Source: Cellulomonas gilvus ATCC 13127
Lineage (GTDB): Bacteria > Actinomycetota > Actinomycetes > Actinomycetales > Cellulomonadaceae
NCBI RefSeq assembly: GCF_000218545.1
Contig: NC_015671.1
Coordinates: 2,294,001-2,358,000 of the forward strand
DNA length: 64,000 nucleotides
Direction: 5' to 3'
The notes under the pieces were generated by a model, which was given only the letters and a program-made list of their open reading frames with translations, did not search any database and was not told the origin of the DNA. A program made the position numbers and the translations under genes. This document shows, piece by piece, positions 41,173 to 51,139 of this stretch; the first letter of the stretch is position 1, and every line of letters starts with the position of its first letter.

Positions 41173-43048
41173 GGTGGGGGTGGGGGTCGGGTCGGGGGGC
41201 GGGGTGGGGCGGGGTGTGCAGGGTCGCCTGCCACTGTGCGTGCAGGTCCGCGAAGCGGCCGCCCGCCTCGACCAGCGCGGCGGGGCTGCCGTCCTCCACC
41301 ACGCGGCCGCCGTCGACCACGAGCACCCGGTCGGCGCTCATCACGGTCGAGAGCCGGTGCGCGATCACGACCGCGGTCCGGCCCGCGAGGAGCGTGCGCA
41401 ACCCGCGCTGCACCTGCGCCTCCCCCGGCACGTCCAGCGAGCTCGTCGCCTCGTCCAGGATGAGCACGGCGGGGTCCGCCAGCAGCGCACGCGCGAACGA
41501 GACCAGCTGGCGCTGGCCCGCGGACAGCCGCACGCCGCGCTTGTCCACGTCGGTGTCGTACCCGTCGGGCATCGCGGACACCAGCTCGTGCACGCCCACC
41601 GCGCGCGCCGCGGCCTCGATCTGCTCACGCGTGGCGCCCGGGCGACCGAGCGCGATGTTGGCCGCGACGGACCCGGAGAACAGGTACGCCTCCTGCGTCA
41701 CCATCACCACCGCGCGGCGCAGGTCCGGCGGGGCGACCTCGCGCACGTCGACGTCGTCGAGCAGCACCGCGCCGGCGCGCACGTCGTAGAACCGCGCGAG
41801 CAGCTTGGCCACCGTCGACTTCCCGGCTCCCGTCTCCCCCACGAGCGCGACGGTCTGCCCCGCGGGCACGTGCAGGTCCAGCGCCGGCAGCACGGTCGGC
41901 CCCGTGCCGTACCCGAACTCGACGCCCACGAACCGCACGTCGCCGCGCACGTGCGGCAGCGCGACCGGCCGCGCGGGGTCGGGCAGGGTCGGCTCCTGCG
42001 CGAGCAGCGCCGACAGCTTCTCGAGCGCGGCGGTCGCGGACTGGAACGAGTTGTAGAACATGCCGATCTGCGCGAGCGGCTGGAAGAACCGGCGCGCGTA
42101 GAGCACGGCCGCGACCAGCACCCCGACCGCGAGACCGCCGTCGAGCACCCGCAGGCCGCCCGCGAGCAGCACCACCGCGACGGTCGCACCGCCGATCAGG
42201 TGCAGCCCCGTGTCGAACACGCCGTTGACGCGGATCGCCTGCGCCGTGGTGCGCCGGTAGGCGACCGCCTCGTCGTCGTACGTCGCCGCCGCGCGGTCCT
42301 CGCGCCGGAACGCCTGCACCGCACGGATGCCCGTCATGGTCTCGACGAAGCGGACGATCACGCGGGCCGCCGCGGTGCGGTGGCGCCGGTAGTAGCGCTG
42401 CGAACGCAGCTGGAACCAGCGCGTGAGGACCACGCCCGGGACCACGGCGACCAGCAGCACCAGCCCGCTGCGCCAGTCGAGCAGCGCGAGCGACACGGCC
42501 GTGAACGCCATCGCGAGCCCGCTGCCCGCGAGCGTGGTCACGCCGCCGTCGAGCAGCTCGCGCAGCGCGTCGGTGTCCGAGGTCTGCCGGGAGATCACGC
42601 GGCCCGACGTGTACGTCTCGTGGAACTCCAGGTCCAGGCGCTGCGTGTGCCGGAACAACCGCCCCCGCAGGTCCAGCAGCACGGTCTGGCTGACGCGCGC
42701 CGATGCGCGGACCACCTCGGCCGAGAGCAGACCGCCGACCAGCGCGAGCGCCAGGTAGGCCGCGGCCGCGCGGACCAGCGGACCGGCATCGTCGCGCGCC
42801 GCGAGCGCGGGCAGCGCGTGATCGATGCCGTACGCGACCAGGGCGGGCCCCGCGACGGCCGCGAGCTGCGCGAGCACGACGAGCGCGACCGTCCACCACG
42901 CGCGCCGCGCCACGGGCCGCAGCAGCGTGCCGAGCAGGCGCAGCGACCGACGCCGCACCGCGGCCGCCGACTCGGACGGTGCCCCGGGTGCCGGGGGGTC
43001 CGCCGCAGGCGTGCCCAGGGGCGCGGGCGAGGACCGGGCCCCGCTCAC
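41159..43048 (-). CDS. ABC exporter half-transporter, subunit B (catalytic Walker B)
   Basis: A 629-residue type IV ABC exporter half (TMD-NBD fusion). Six transmembrane helices (about residues 55-330) precede an NBD with Walker A VGETGAGKST, signature RLSAGQRQLVSFARAL (non-canonical LSAGQ), Walker B VLILDEATSSLD (catalytic Glu present) and H-loop VVIAHRLST. GTG 43048 overlaps the stop of the upstream half. The C-terminus is an odd Pro/His/Arg tail encoded by a G-run tract. It forms a heterodimer with the gene at 43045-44952; substrate unknown (drug or lipid). Confidence 0.92.
   Translation of the reverse strand: MSGARSSPAPLGTPAADPPAPGAPSESAAAVRRRSLRLLGTLLRPVARRAWWTVALVVLAQLAAVAGPALVAYGIDHALPALAARDDAGPLVRAAAAYLALALVGGLLSAEVVRASARVSQTVLLDLRGRLFRHTQRLDLEFHETYTSGRVISRQTSDTDALRELLDGGVTTLAGSGLAMAFTAVSLALLDWRSGLVLLVAVVPGVVLTRWFQLRSQRYYRRHRTAAARVIVRFVETMTGIRAVQAFRREDRAAATYDDEAVAYRRTTAQAIRVNGVFDTGLHLIGGATVAVVLLAGGLRVLDGGLAVGVLVAAVLYARRFFQPLAQIGMFYNSFQSATAALEKLSALLAQEPTLPDPARPVALPHVRGDVRFVGVEFGYGTGPTVLPALDLHVPAGQTVALVGETGAGKSTVAKLLARFYDVRAGAVLLDDVDVREVAPPDLRRAVVMVTQEAYLFSGSVAANIALGRPGATREQIEAAARAVGVHELVSAMPDGYDTDVDKRGVRLSAGQRQLVSFARALLADPAVLILDEATSSLDVPGEAQVQRGLRTLLAGRTAVVIAHRLSTVMSADRVLVVDGGRVVEDGSPAALVEAGGRFADLHAQWQATLHTPPHPAPRPDPHPHPPTW
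41172..41214 (+). repeat. G-rich low-complexity tract (G-quadruplex potential)
   Basis: At least seven runs of three to six G separated by one or two bases (GGGTGGGGGTGGGGGTCGGG and onward) lie on the plus strand immediately after the hairpin. They encode, on the minus strand, the Pro/His-rich C-terminal tail of the ABC exporter. Confidence 0.7.
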
Positions 43049-44952
43049 GGCGTCACCTCGGCCGACTCGTCGCACGCCCGCACCTCGAGGAGGTCCTGCT
43101 CAGCGACGTCGACGGTCCCGTCGACGTCGGTCTCCCCGCGTGGGCGGTCACGCTCCGCCGTGAGCACGTAGCGGTAGTGCGCATGCGTCGCGAGCAGGTG
43201 CTCGTGCGTGCCGACGCCCGTGATGCGGCCGTCCTCGAGCACCGCGACCCGGTCCGCGAGCGCGACCGTGGACGGCCGGTGCGCGACGACGAGCGTGGTG
43301 GTGCCCGCGAGCGCGTCCCGCAGACGCGCGGTCACCTGCGCCTCGGTGGCCACGTCCAGCGCGGACAGCGGGTCGTCGAGGAGCAGCACGCGGGGCCGCA
43401 CGGCGATGGCCCGCGCGAGCGCGACGCGCTGCCGCTGGCCGCCCGACAGGCTCAGGCCCTCCTCGCCGATCACGGTCGCGACGCCGTCCGGCAGGTCGTC
43501 GACGAAGTCCGCACGCGCGACGTCCAGCGACTCGCGCAGCAGCGCGTCCGCGGCGTCGTCGGGCAGGTCCGCGGGCACGCCCAGCAGCACGTTCTCGCGC
43601 ACCGACGCCGAGAACAGGATGGGGTCCTCGAACGCGATCGCGACGGCCTCGCGCAGCTCGCGGCGGCGCACGTCGCGCACGTCGACGCCGTCGACGAGCA
43701 CCTGGCCCGCGGTCGCGTCGTACAGCCGCGGGACGAGCTGCAGCAGCGTCGTCTTGCCGCTGCCCGTCAGGCCGACCAGCGCGGTGGTCCGCCCGGGCTC
43801 GAGCGTCAGGTCCACCCCGGAGAGCACCTCGACGGGCGCCTCGGCCGGCGTACCCGCGTGCCCCCGCCGGACCGGGTGCGCGAACCGCACGCCGCGCAGC
43901 TCGACCAGCGAGCCGCCGTCCGGGCGCGCGGGCAGCGGCACCGGGTCCGCGGGGTCGGCGACCGTCGGTGTGGTGTCCATGACCTGCAGGTACCGCTCGG
44001 TGGCGGCACGCGCGTCGAGCGTCATCGCCAGGAACTGGCCGAGCCGCTCGACGGGCCCGTTGACGATCGCCGCGGTCGCGAAGTAGGCGACCAGCGCGCC
44101 CACGCTGAGCCGCCCCGACGCGGCCAGCGGGACGCCGACGGCGAGCGACACCGCGAGGATCGCCTCGGGGATCGCACCGAGCGCGAGCGTGACCCGCGCC
44201 TGCGTGCGCGCCTTGTGCACCTCCGAGTCGCGCAGCAGCGCGGCCTGCGCCTCGAAGTCACCCGCGGCGTCCTGCCCGCGGCCGAACCCCTTGAGCACGC
44301 GGATGCCGTGCACCGACTCCTCGACCAGCGTGGCCAGGTCCCCCGCCTGGTCCCGGGCCTTGCGCGCCACGGCCTTGTAGCCCTGCCGGAACCGGAACCC
44401 GAGCCACACCATCGGGACGGCCCCGACGAGGTACACGAGCCCGAGCACGGGTGCGGTCGCGATCATCAGGCCGATGCCGACCACCATCGTCGTCGCCGAG
44501 ACGCACAGCATCACCAGGCCGAACACCATCCACCGGCGCACCGTGGACAGGTCGCTCATCGAACGGGACAGCAGCTGCCCGCCCGACCACCGGTCGTGGA
44601 ACTCGACGGGCAGGTCCAGCAGCCGCGCGAACAGGTCCCGGCGCATCGCGAGCTCGGCCTCGGTGCCCGGGTCCAGCACGAGCGCACGCCGCGACCACAC
44701 CAGGAACGACTCCAGCAGGCCGAGCAGCAGCACCAGCCCCGCTGCCTCGACCACGGCCGTGCGCGAGCCGTCGGTCAGCAACGGACCGTTGACCACCGAC
44801 CTCAGCACCTGCGGCACCGCGAGCGCGAGCAGGCTCGCGCCGAGCGCGGTGAGCCCGCCCAGCACGATGCGCGGCAGCGCCGGCCTCGCCCACCGGACGA
44901 GCCGGAGCATCACGCGCGTCGTCGACGGCGTGGCGCGGTTCTCGGGGGGCAC
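43045..44952 (-). CDS. ABC exporter half-transporter, subunit A (degenerate Walker B)
   Basis: A 635-residue TMD-NBD half-exporter. Six helices (residues 25-310), Walker A VGLTGSGKTT, canonical signature SLSGGQRQRVALARAI, Walker B VLLLDDPLSALD with Asp in place of the catalytic Glu, and H-loop VVAHRPST. Paired with the downstream subunit (Glu present, LSAGQ signature), this gives one consensus and one degenerate ATP site, as in heterodimeric exporters of the BmrCD/TM287-288 type. ATG 44952. The acidic C-terminal tail is about 30 residues. Confidence 0.92.
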   Translation of the reverse strand: MPPENRATPSTTRVMLRLVRWARPALPRIVLGGLTALGASLLALAVPQVLRSVVNGPLLTDGSRTAVVEAAGLVLLLGLLESFLVWSRRALVLDPGTEAELAMRRDLFARLLDLPVEFHDRWSGGQLLSRSMSDLSTVRRWMVFGLVMLCVSATTMVVGIGLMIATAPVLGLVYLVGAVPMVWLGFRFRQGYKAVARKARDQAGDLATLVEESVHGIRVLKGFGRGQDAAGDFEAQAALLRDSEVHKARTQARVTLALGAIPEAILAVSLAVGVPLAASGRLSVGALVAYFATAAIVNGPVERLGQFLAMTLDARAATERYLQVMDTTPTVADPADPVPLPARPDGGSLVELRGVRFAHPVRRGHAGTPAEAPVEVLSGVDLTLEPGRTTALVGLTGSGKTTLLQLVPRLYDATAGQVLVDGVDVRDVRRRELREAVAIAFEDPILFSASVRENVLLGVPADLPDDAADALLRESLDVARADFVDDLPDGVATVIGEEGLSLSGGQRQRVALARAIAVRPRVLLLDDPLSALDVATEAQVTARLRDALAGTTTLVVAHRPSTVALADRVAVLEDGRITGVGTHEHLLATHAHYRYVLTAERDRPRGETDVDGTVDVAEQDLLEVRACDESAEVTP

Positions 44953-45021
44953 CGGGTCACCCTACGGCGGTGGGCCGACACCGCTCGTCGGCGTCGTGGC
45001 CCGTCCTGGTCGACGCGCGGC

Positions 45022-45777
45022 TCAGACGCCCGTGCGCGCGATCGTGGTGTTGTTGGCCTGCGCGCGGGGCCGCACCACCATGAGGTCGACGTTGACGTGC
45101 GCGGGGCGGGACAACGTCCACCAGATCGCGTCGGCCACGTCATCGGCGACGAGCGGCTGGTACCCCTCGTAGACCTTCGCCGCGCGCTCGGCGTCGCCGT
45201 CGAACCGCACGAGCGAGAACTCCTCGGTGGCGACGTTGCCGGGCGAGATCTCGATCACCCGGATCGGCTCGCCCACGATCTCCCAGCGCAGCGTCGTGGC
45301 GAGCATGCGCTCGGCGTGCTTGACGCCCGTGTAGCCCGCGCCGCCCGGGTAGGCGGCGTGCGCGGCGGTCGACGTCACGACGAGCACGTCGCCCTGGCCG
45401 CGCTCGCGCAGCAGCGGCAGCAGCCCCTTCGTCACGCGCAGCGTGCCGAGCACGTTGAGCTCGTACATCGAGCGCCAGCGCTCGAGGTCGGCGTCGGCGA
45501 CGGTGTCGAGGCCGAGCGCGCCGCCCGCGTTGTTCACCACGGCGTCCAGCCCGCCCGTCGCGCGGACGTGGTCGACGAGCGCCGCGACGTCCTCGTCGGA
45601 CGTGATGTCCGCGACGAACGGCTCGGCGCCCGTCTCGTGCGCGAGCGCGGTCAGCCGGTCCGCGCGGCGCGCGGTCGCGACGACGTCCCAGCCCTCGGCA
45701 CGCAGCCGACGCACGGTCGCGGCGCCGATCCCGGACGAGGCCCCCGTGACGAGGGCGCGGCGCGGGGTGGTGGTCAT
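45022..45777 (-). CDS. SDR oxidoreductase, candidate malonate-semialdehyde reductase
   Basis: A 251-residue short-chain dehydrogenase. TGASSGIG (cofactor loop, residues 11-18), NNAGG, Ser in VVTSTAAHA and the catalytic YTGVK are all present. An Arg after the second strand (ARRADR) suggests NADP(H). ATG 45777 overlaps the stop of the class III aminotransferase (ATGA), so the two act together. In the extended reductive pyrimidine pathway an SDR (PydE type) reduces the malonate semialdehyde made by beta-alanine aminotransferase to 3-hydroxypropionate; I infer that role here. Confidence 0.8.
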   Translation of the reverse strand: MTTTPRRALVTGASSGIGAATVRRLRAEGWDVVATARRADRLTALAHETGAEPFVADITSDEDVAALVDHVRATGGLDAVVNNAGGALGLDTVADADLERWRSMYELNVLGTLRVTKGLLPLLRERGQGDVLVVTSTAAHAAYPGGAGYTGVKHAERMLATTLRWEIVGEPIRVIEISPGNVATEEFSLVRFDGDAERAAKVYEGYQPLVADDVADAIWWTLSRPAHVNVDLMVVRPRAQANNTTIARTGV

Positions 45778-47123
45778 GTGGTGCTCCCTGAGGGTTCGAG
45801 GACGGCGGTCAGCACGGCGTCCAGGACGGCGAGGCCCTCGCGCGCCTCGTCGGGGCTGATGATGCACGGCGGGACGACGTGCACGCGGTTGTCCTGCACG
45901 AACGGCAGCACGTCGCGGGCCAGCAGACCCGCCTTGATGGCGGCCATCGTCGCAGGTGGCAGCGGCGCGCGCGTCACGGGATCGGACACGAGCTCCACCG
46001 CCCAGAAGACGCCGGTCCCCCGCACCTCGCCCACGGCCGCGTGCCGCGCGGCCAGGTCCGCGAGGCCCGGGCCGATCACGGTGCGTCCCACGGCCGCGGC
46101 GTTCTCCACGACGAGCTCGTCCTCCATGGCCTCGATCGTCGCGACGACCGCGGCCATCGCGAGCGGGTGCCCGGAGTAGGTCAGCCCGCCCGGGAAGACC
46201 CGGTCGTCGAACGTGGCAGCGACCGCGTCGCTGATCAGCACGCCGCCGGCCGGCACGTACCCCGAGTTCACACCCTTGGCGAAGGTCACCAGGTCCGGCA
46301 CCACGCCGTGCTGCTCGAACGCGAACCACGTCCCGGTGCGGCCGAACCCGGCCATGACCTCGTCGAGGATCAGCACGATGCCGTACCGGTCCGCGATCTC
46401 GCGGACGCCGGCCAGGTACCCCGGCGGCGGCACCAGCACGCCCGCGGTCCCGGGTACCGACTCGAGCAGGATCGCGGCGACCGAGTCCGGACCCTCCGCG
46501 GCGATCACGTGCGCCAGGTGCTGCAGCGCGCGCTCGCTCTCCTGCTCGGGGCTCGTCGACCAGAACTCCGAGCGGTACGCGTACGGCCCGAACACGTGCA
46601 CGTGGCCCCGTGCGTACTCGTTGGGCACGCGGCGCCAGTCGCCGGTCGCGACGACCGCCGCTCCGGTGTTGCCGTGGTAGCTGCGGTAGTGCGAGACCAC
46701 CTTGTCGCGGCCCGTGTGCAGGCGCGCCATCCGGATCGCGTTCTCGTTGGCGTCGGCCCCGCCGTTGGTGAAGAACACCTTGCTGAAGCCCGGCGGGGCG
46801 TGCCGGACCACCGCCTGCGCCGCGCGCCCGCGCGTGAGGTTGGCGGTCGCGGGCGCGATCGTCGCCAGGACCGCGGCCTGCTCCTGGATCGCGGCGACCA
46901 CGCGCGGGTGCTGATGGCCGATGTTGACGTTGACCAGCTGGCTGGACAGGTCGAGCCACGTGCGGCCGTCGTGGTCCCACACGTGGCAGCCCGAGCCGCC
47001 CGCGAGCGCGAGCGGGGCCAGGTGGGCCTGCGCGGACCACGAGTGGAACACGTGCGCGCGGTCGAGCCGCAGCGCGGTCGCGCCGTCGCCCTCGAGGGCG
47101 GCGCTCGGGTCGGTGATCGGCAT
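45774..47123 (-). CDS. Class III aminotransferase, candidate beta-alanine aminotransferase
   Basis: A 449-residue PLP-dependent omega-amino acid transaminase. Landmarks: LDLSSQLVNVNIGHQHP, FFTNGGADANENAIRMAR, YHGNTGAAV, ILDEVMAGFGRTG (cofactor Asp) and TFAKGVNSGYVPAGGV with the Schiff-base Lys. ATG 47123 has AAGGAG upstream. It is coupled to the SDR and downstream of the dihydropyrimidinase/ureidopropionase and transporter genes, which fits removal of the amino group of beta-alanine (PydD role). Substrate inferred from context. Confidence 0.85.
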   Translation of the reverse strand: MPITDPSAALEGDGATALRLDRAHVFHSWSAQAHLAPLALAGGSGCHVWDHDGRTWLDLSSQLVNVNIGHQHPRVVAAIQEQAAVLATIAPATANLTRGRAAQAVVRHAPPGFSKVFFTNGGADANENAIRMARLHTGRDKVVSHYRSYHGNTGAAVVATGDWRRVPNEYARGHVHVFGPYAYRSEFWSTSPEQESERALQHLAHVIAAEGPDSVAAILLESVPGTAGVLVPPPGYLAGVREIADRYGIVLILDEVMAGFGRTGTWFAFEQHGVVPDLVTFAKGVNSGYVPAGGVLISDAVAATFDDRVFPGGLTYSGHPLAMAAVVATIEAMEDELVVENAAAVGRTVIGPGLADLAARHAAVGEVRGTGVFWAVELVSDPVTRAPLPPATMAAIKAGLLARDVLPFVQDNRVHVVPPCIISPDEAREGLAVLDAVLTAVLEPSGSTT

Positions 47124-47202
47124 GGCGGTCTCCTTGGTCGCGCGCTGCCCGCGCGCGTCGGTGGGTGATGGCCGGGTCCGGGCCGGGCGGACTGATCGCC
47201 GT

Positions 47203-47241
47203 GGCCCGGGCCGGCGTGCGAGCACCGCGCCGGCCCGGGCC
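47203..47241 (-). terminator. 14-bp hairpin after the binding-protein gene
   Basis: Perfect 14-nt GC-rich arms (47203-47216 and 47228-47241) with an 11-nt loop start 7 bp past the stop of the substrate-binding lipoprotein. It probably reduces, but need not abolish, read-through into the aminotransferase-SDR pair. Confidence 0.65.
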
Positions 47242-47247
47242 GCGGGC

Positions 47248-48408
47248 TCAGGCGCCGCCCTCGGCGAGGGTCACCTCGACGGGCTCCCAGTCGGCGCCCA
47301 CCACGTCCACGCCCTCGGCGGTGAGCTCGTCGAGCGCCTGCTGGACGTACTCGGTGGTGTACGCCGACTCGGGCGGCGCCTTCGTGATGATCGTCGCGCC
47401 GGTCTCGTTGTGCGTGTCGAGCGCGAGCGCGACCGTGCGGTCCCAGACCTCCTGGTCCACCAGGCCGATGCCGCCCGTGGTGCTCGGCCAGATCAGCTTG
47501 TTGACCTCGTTGGTCATCCAGAGCTGGTGGCTCGTGCCGAGCGTCGAGCCCGCCGCCGTCACGGCGTCCGCGGCGGCCTGCGCGTTGTCACGCGCGTAGA
47601 TCCAGCCCTGGATCGACGCCTTGAGGAACTTGACGGTCGTGTCCTGGTACTCCTCGTCGGACTCGAGCCGCTCCGTGTCCGCCCAGATCGCGTCCTGGAG
47701 CATGGCCACGCCCTCGTCGTTCCAGTCGATGACGTCGAAGTCGTCGGGCGTGTACAGCTCGCCGGTGTCCGGGTCCACGGTCTCGAGCAGCTGCGCGTAC
47801 TCGTTGTACGTCATGGCCTGGGCGGCGTCGATGTCCCCGGACAGCAGCCCGAGCATGTCGAACGCCTGCGTGACCAGCTCGAAGTCCGTCACGCCGGCCT
47901 TGTTGAGCCCGGCGAACAGCTCCCACTCGTTGCCGTAGCCCCACGAGCCGACCTTCTTGCCCGCGAGGTCCGCGGGCGACGTGATGCCCGCGTCCTTGAA
48001 GGACACCTGCAGCGTCGCGGAGCGCTCGAAGATCTGCGCGACGTTGGTGATCTTCGCGCCCTGCTCGATCGAGCCGAGCACCTTGGGCACCCACGCGATC
48101 GCGTAGTCGACCTCACCCTGCGCGAGTGCGTCCTGCGGGACGATGTCGCCGCCCGACGGGATGATCTCCACGTCCAGCCCGGCATCGGCGTAGTAGCCCT
48201 GGTCGAGCGCGGCGTAGTAGCCCGCGAACTGGGCCTGGGTGAGCCACTGCAGCTGCAGCGTGACCGGGGTCAGCTCGCCGGGCTCCTGGCCGGCACCGCT
48301 CGGTGCGGCGCCCGGCTCGGAGTCCGAGCCGGACGAGCAGGCTCCCAGCATCAGCCCGGCAGCCATCGTCGCCGCGAGCGCAGCCCCCCAACGCGTCGTC
48401 GTCCTCAT
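47248..48408 (-). CDS. ABC substrate-binding lipoprotein, NMT1/THI5-like
   Basis: A 386-residue lipoprotein: signal peptide with lipobox LMLGACSS (Cys24), a Ser/Gly/Pro linker, then an NMT1/THI5-like periplasmic-binding fold (VTLQLQWLTQAQFAGYYAALDQGYYADAGLDVEI). NMT1-type proteins bind pyrimidines or related aromatic/sulfonate compounds. Located at the end of the permease-ATPase-permease unit and beside pyrimidine-catabolic enzymes, it is likely the receptor for uracil, thymine, dihydropyrimidines or hydantoins. ATG 48408. Confidence 0.88.
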   Translation of the reverse strand: MRTTTRWGAALAATMAAGLMLGACSSGSDSEPGAAPSGAGQEPGELTPVTLQLQWLTQAQFAGYYAALDQGYYADAGLDVEIIPSGGDIVPQDALAQGEVDYAIAWVPKVLGSIEQGAKITNVAQIFERSATLQVSFKDAGITSPADLAGKKVGSWGYGNEWELFAGLNKAGVTDFELVTQAFDMLGLLSGDIDAAQAMTYNEYAQLLETVDPDTGELYTPDDFDVIDWNDEGVAMLQDAIWADTERLESDEEYQDTTVKFLKASIQGWIYARDNAQAAADAVTAAGSTLGTSHQLWMTNEVNKLIWPSTTGGIGLVDQEVWDRTVALALDTHNETGATIITKAPPESAYTTEYVQQALDELTAEGVDVVGADWEPVEVTLAEGGA

Positions 48409-48534
48409 GTCACTTCCCTTCGTCGTGCCATCGATGGGTGGTGCAGGTTGCGCGCACGGGGCGCGTCGACCGGCCTGGCATCGTCGGCAGGCGGACGGGT
48501 GGGCGGGCGGCGCACGGGCGCGCCCGGGGCACTG

Positions 48535-49310
48535 TCAGGCATCGGGCCGCGGTCCGTGCCGCCGCGCGACGACGTGTTCGGCCAGCGCGGTGACCGCGTA
48601 GAACAGCAGCCCGACGACGATGCCGCCGAGCACGTACGCCCACGCCTGCGCGTAGTTCGAGCCCGCTGCGGCCGTGGTGATGAACGAGCCGATGCCCGAA
48701 CGCGGACCGCCGAAGTACTCGGCGACGATCGCGGAGATCACCGCGAGCGAGGACGCCATGCGCAGGCCCGTGAACACGAACGGCACCGCGGTGGGCACCG
48801 TCACGGTCCGCGCGACCTCACGCGACGACGCGGCGAGCACGCGCATGAGGTCGCGGTGCACGGGCAGCACCTGGCCCAGCCCGCGCAGCGTGCTGACGTA
48901 CACCGGCACGAACACCGCGAGCGCCGCGACGATCACGCGCGCCTGCTCCGAGGCCGCGCCGTACATGCCGTACAGCACGGGTGCGAGCGCGACGATCGGC
49001 ACCACCGCGAGCGCCGCCACGACGGGCTCGGCCAGGCGGTCGAACGTGCGCACGGCGGACGCCAGCACCGCGAGCCCGATCCCGAGCACCGCGCCGAGCA
49101 CCAGGCCCAGCAGCGCGTTGGCGCCGGTGACCTGGGCCGCGCGCACGATCGGCCCGCGGAACTGCTGCGCCTGGTCGAGCACGTCGGCCGGGCCCGGCAG
49201 GACGAACGGCGGGATGTCCGCGCCGGTCACGAGCGCGTGCCAGCCGAGCACGAGCGCCGCGAGCAGCACGACCGGCGGCAGCACCTGCCGCGCGAGCGCG
49301 CGGGCGGTGC

Positions 49311-49314
<4 letters not shown>
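48535..49314 (-). CDS. ABC transporter permease (NitT/TauT type)
   Basis: A 259-residue inner-membrane permease with six hydrophobic helices and the EAA-like loop (RVLAASSREVARTVTVPTAVPFVFTGLRMA). The GTG start at 49314 overlaps the ATPase stop. It is one of two different permeases flanking the ATPase gene, so the channel is presumably a heterodimer. Partner of the NMT1-like lipoprotein 126 bp downstream. Confidence 0.88.
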
Positions 49315-50176
<862 letters not shown>

Positions 50177-50180
<4 letters not shown>

Positions 50181-51139
50181 CGCAGGACCTCCGTGCGTCG
50201 GTACCGGACGAGGGTGCGGCCGAGCAGCGCGACGACGCCCGCGGCCAGCAGGCCGAGCGCGACCGCACCGAAGATCGGCGCCCAGGGCTTGGCGGGGTCG
50301 CTCGCGGCGAAGTTCGCGAACTCGACGATCATGCGGCCGATGCCGCCGGGCAGACCCGTGGCGACCTCGGCGACGACCGTCCCGACGACCGCGTTCGCTG
50401 CGGCCAGGCGCAGCGCGGGCAGCACGTGCGGGACGGCCGCGGGCAGGCGCAGCCGCAGCGTCGTGGTCCACCAGCCGGCCGCGCTCGCGCGCAGCAGCTC
50501 GACGTGGATGGCCGCGGGCGACTGCAGCCCGCGCAGCATGCCCACCGCCACGGGGAAGAACGCCAGGTAGGACGCGATGACCGCCACCGACATCCACGGC
50601 TGCCAGTCGGCCGAGCCGAGCTCGAGCTGCGAGCCCCAGGACCGCACGAGCGGGGCGAGCGCGATGAGCGGGACGGTCTGGGACAGCACGACGAGCGGCA
50701 GGACGGCGGCCTCGACGATGCGCACGCGCTGCATCGCGAGCGCCAGCAGCACGCCGACCGTCACGCCCAGCAGCCAGCCGACCACCGCGATGCGCAGGCT
50801 CGCCCCCGCGGCCGCCAGCACGGCCTGCCACAGCGGCTCGGCGTCACGCGCTCCTGTCACGGGTTCGAGCAGGCGCTCGACCATCGACCAGGTGTGCGGC
50901 ATGACCATGTCGTCGGTGCGAGGCAGCAGCCGCGTGTCCCCCAGGCTCCAGCCCTCGCACGGACCGAGCCACTTGTACAGCTCCCACAGCGAGCCGACCG
51001 CGAGCAGCGCCAGCAGCGCGGTGCCGACGCGCGCACCCGTCCGCGTCGCCGCCCGCCGGGCACGGGCTCGTCGCGTCGCCCCGGCCGCCGGCGTGACGGC
51101 CGGGGCTGCGACGGGAGGCGCCGCGGTCGTCGTGGTCAT
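50177..51139 (-). CDS. ABC transporter permease (second subunit)
   Basis: A 320-residue permease with an Ala/Arg-rich N-terminal cytoplasmic extension (about 40 residues), one helix, a 60-residue loop with two Cys-containing segments, then five helices and the EAA-type loop (ELLRASAAGWWTTTLRLRLPAAVPHVLPALRLA). ATG 51139 overlaps the LLM oxidoreductase stop (ATGA), linking transport to catabolism in one operon. Confidence 0.88.
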
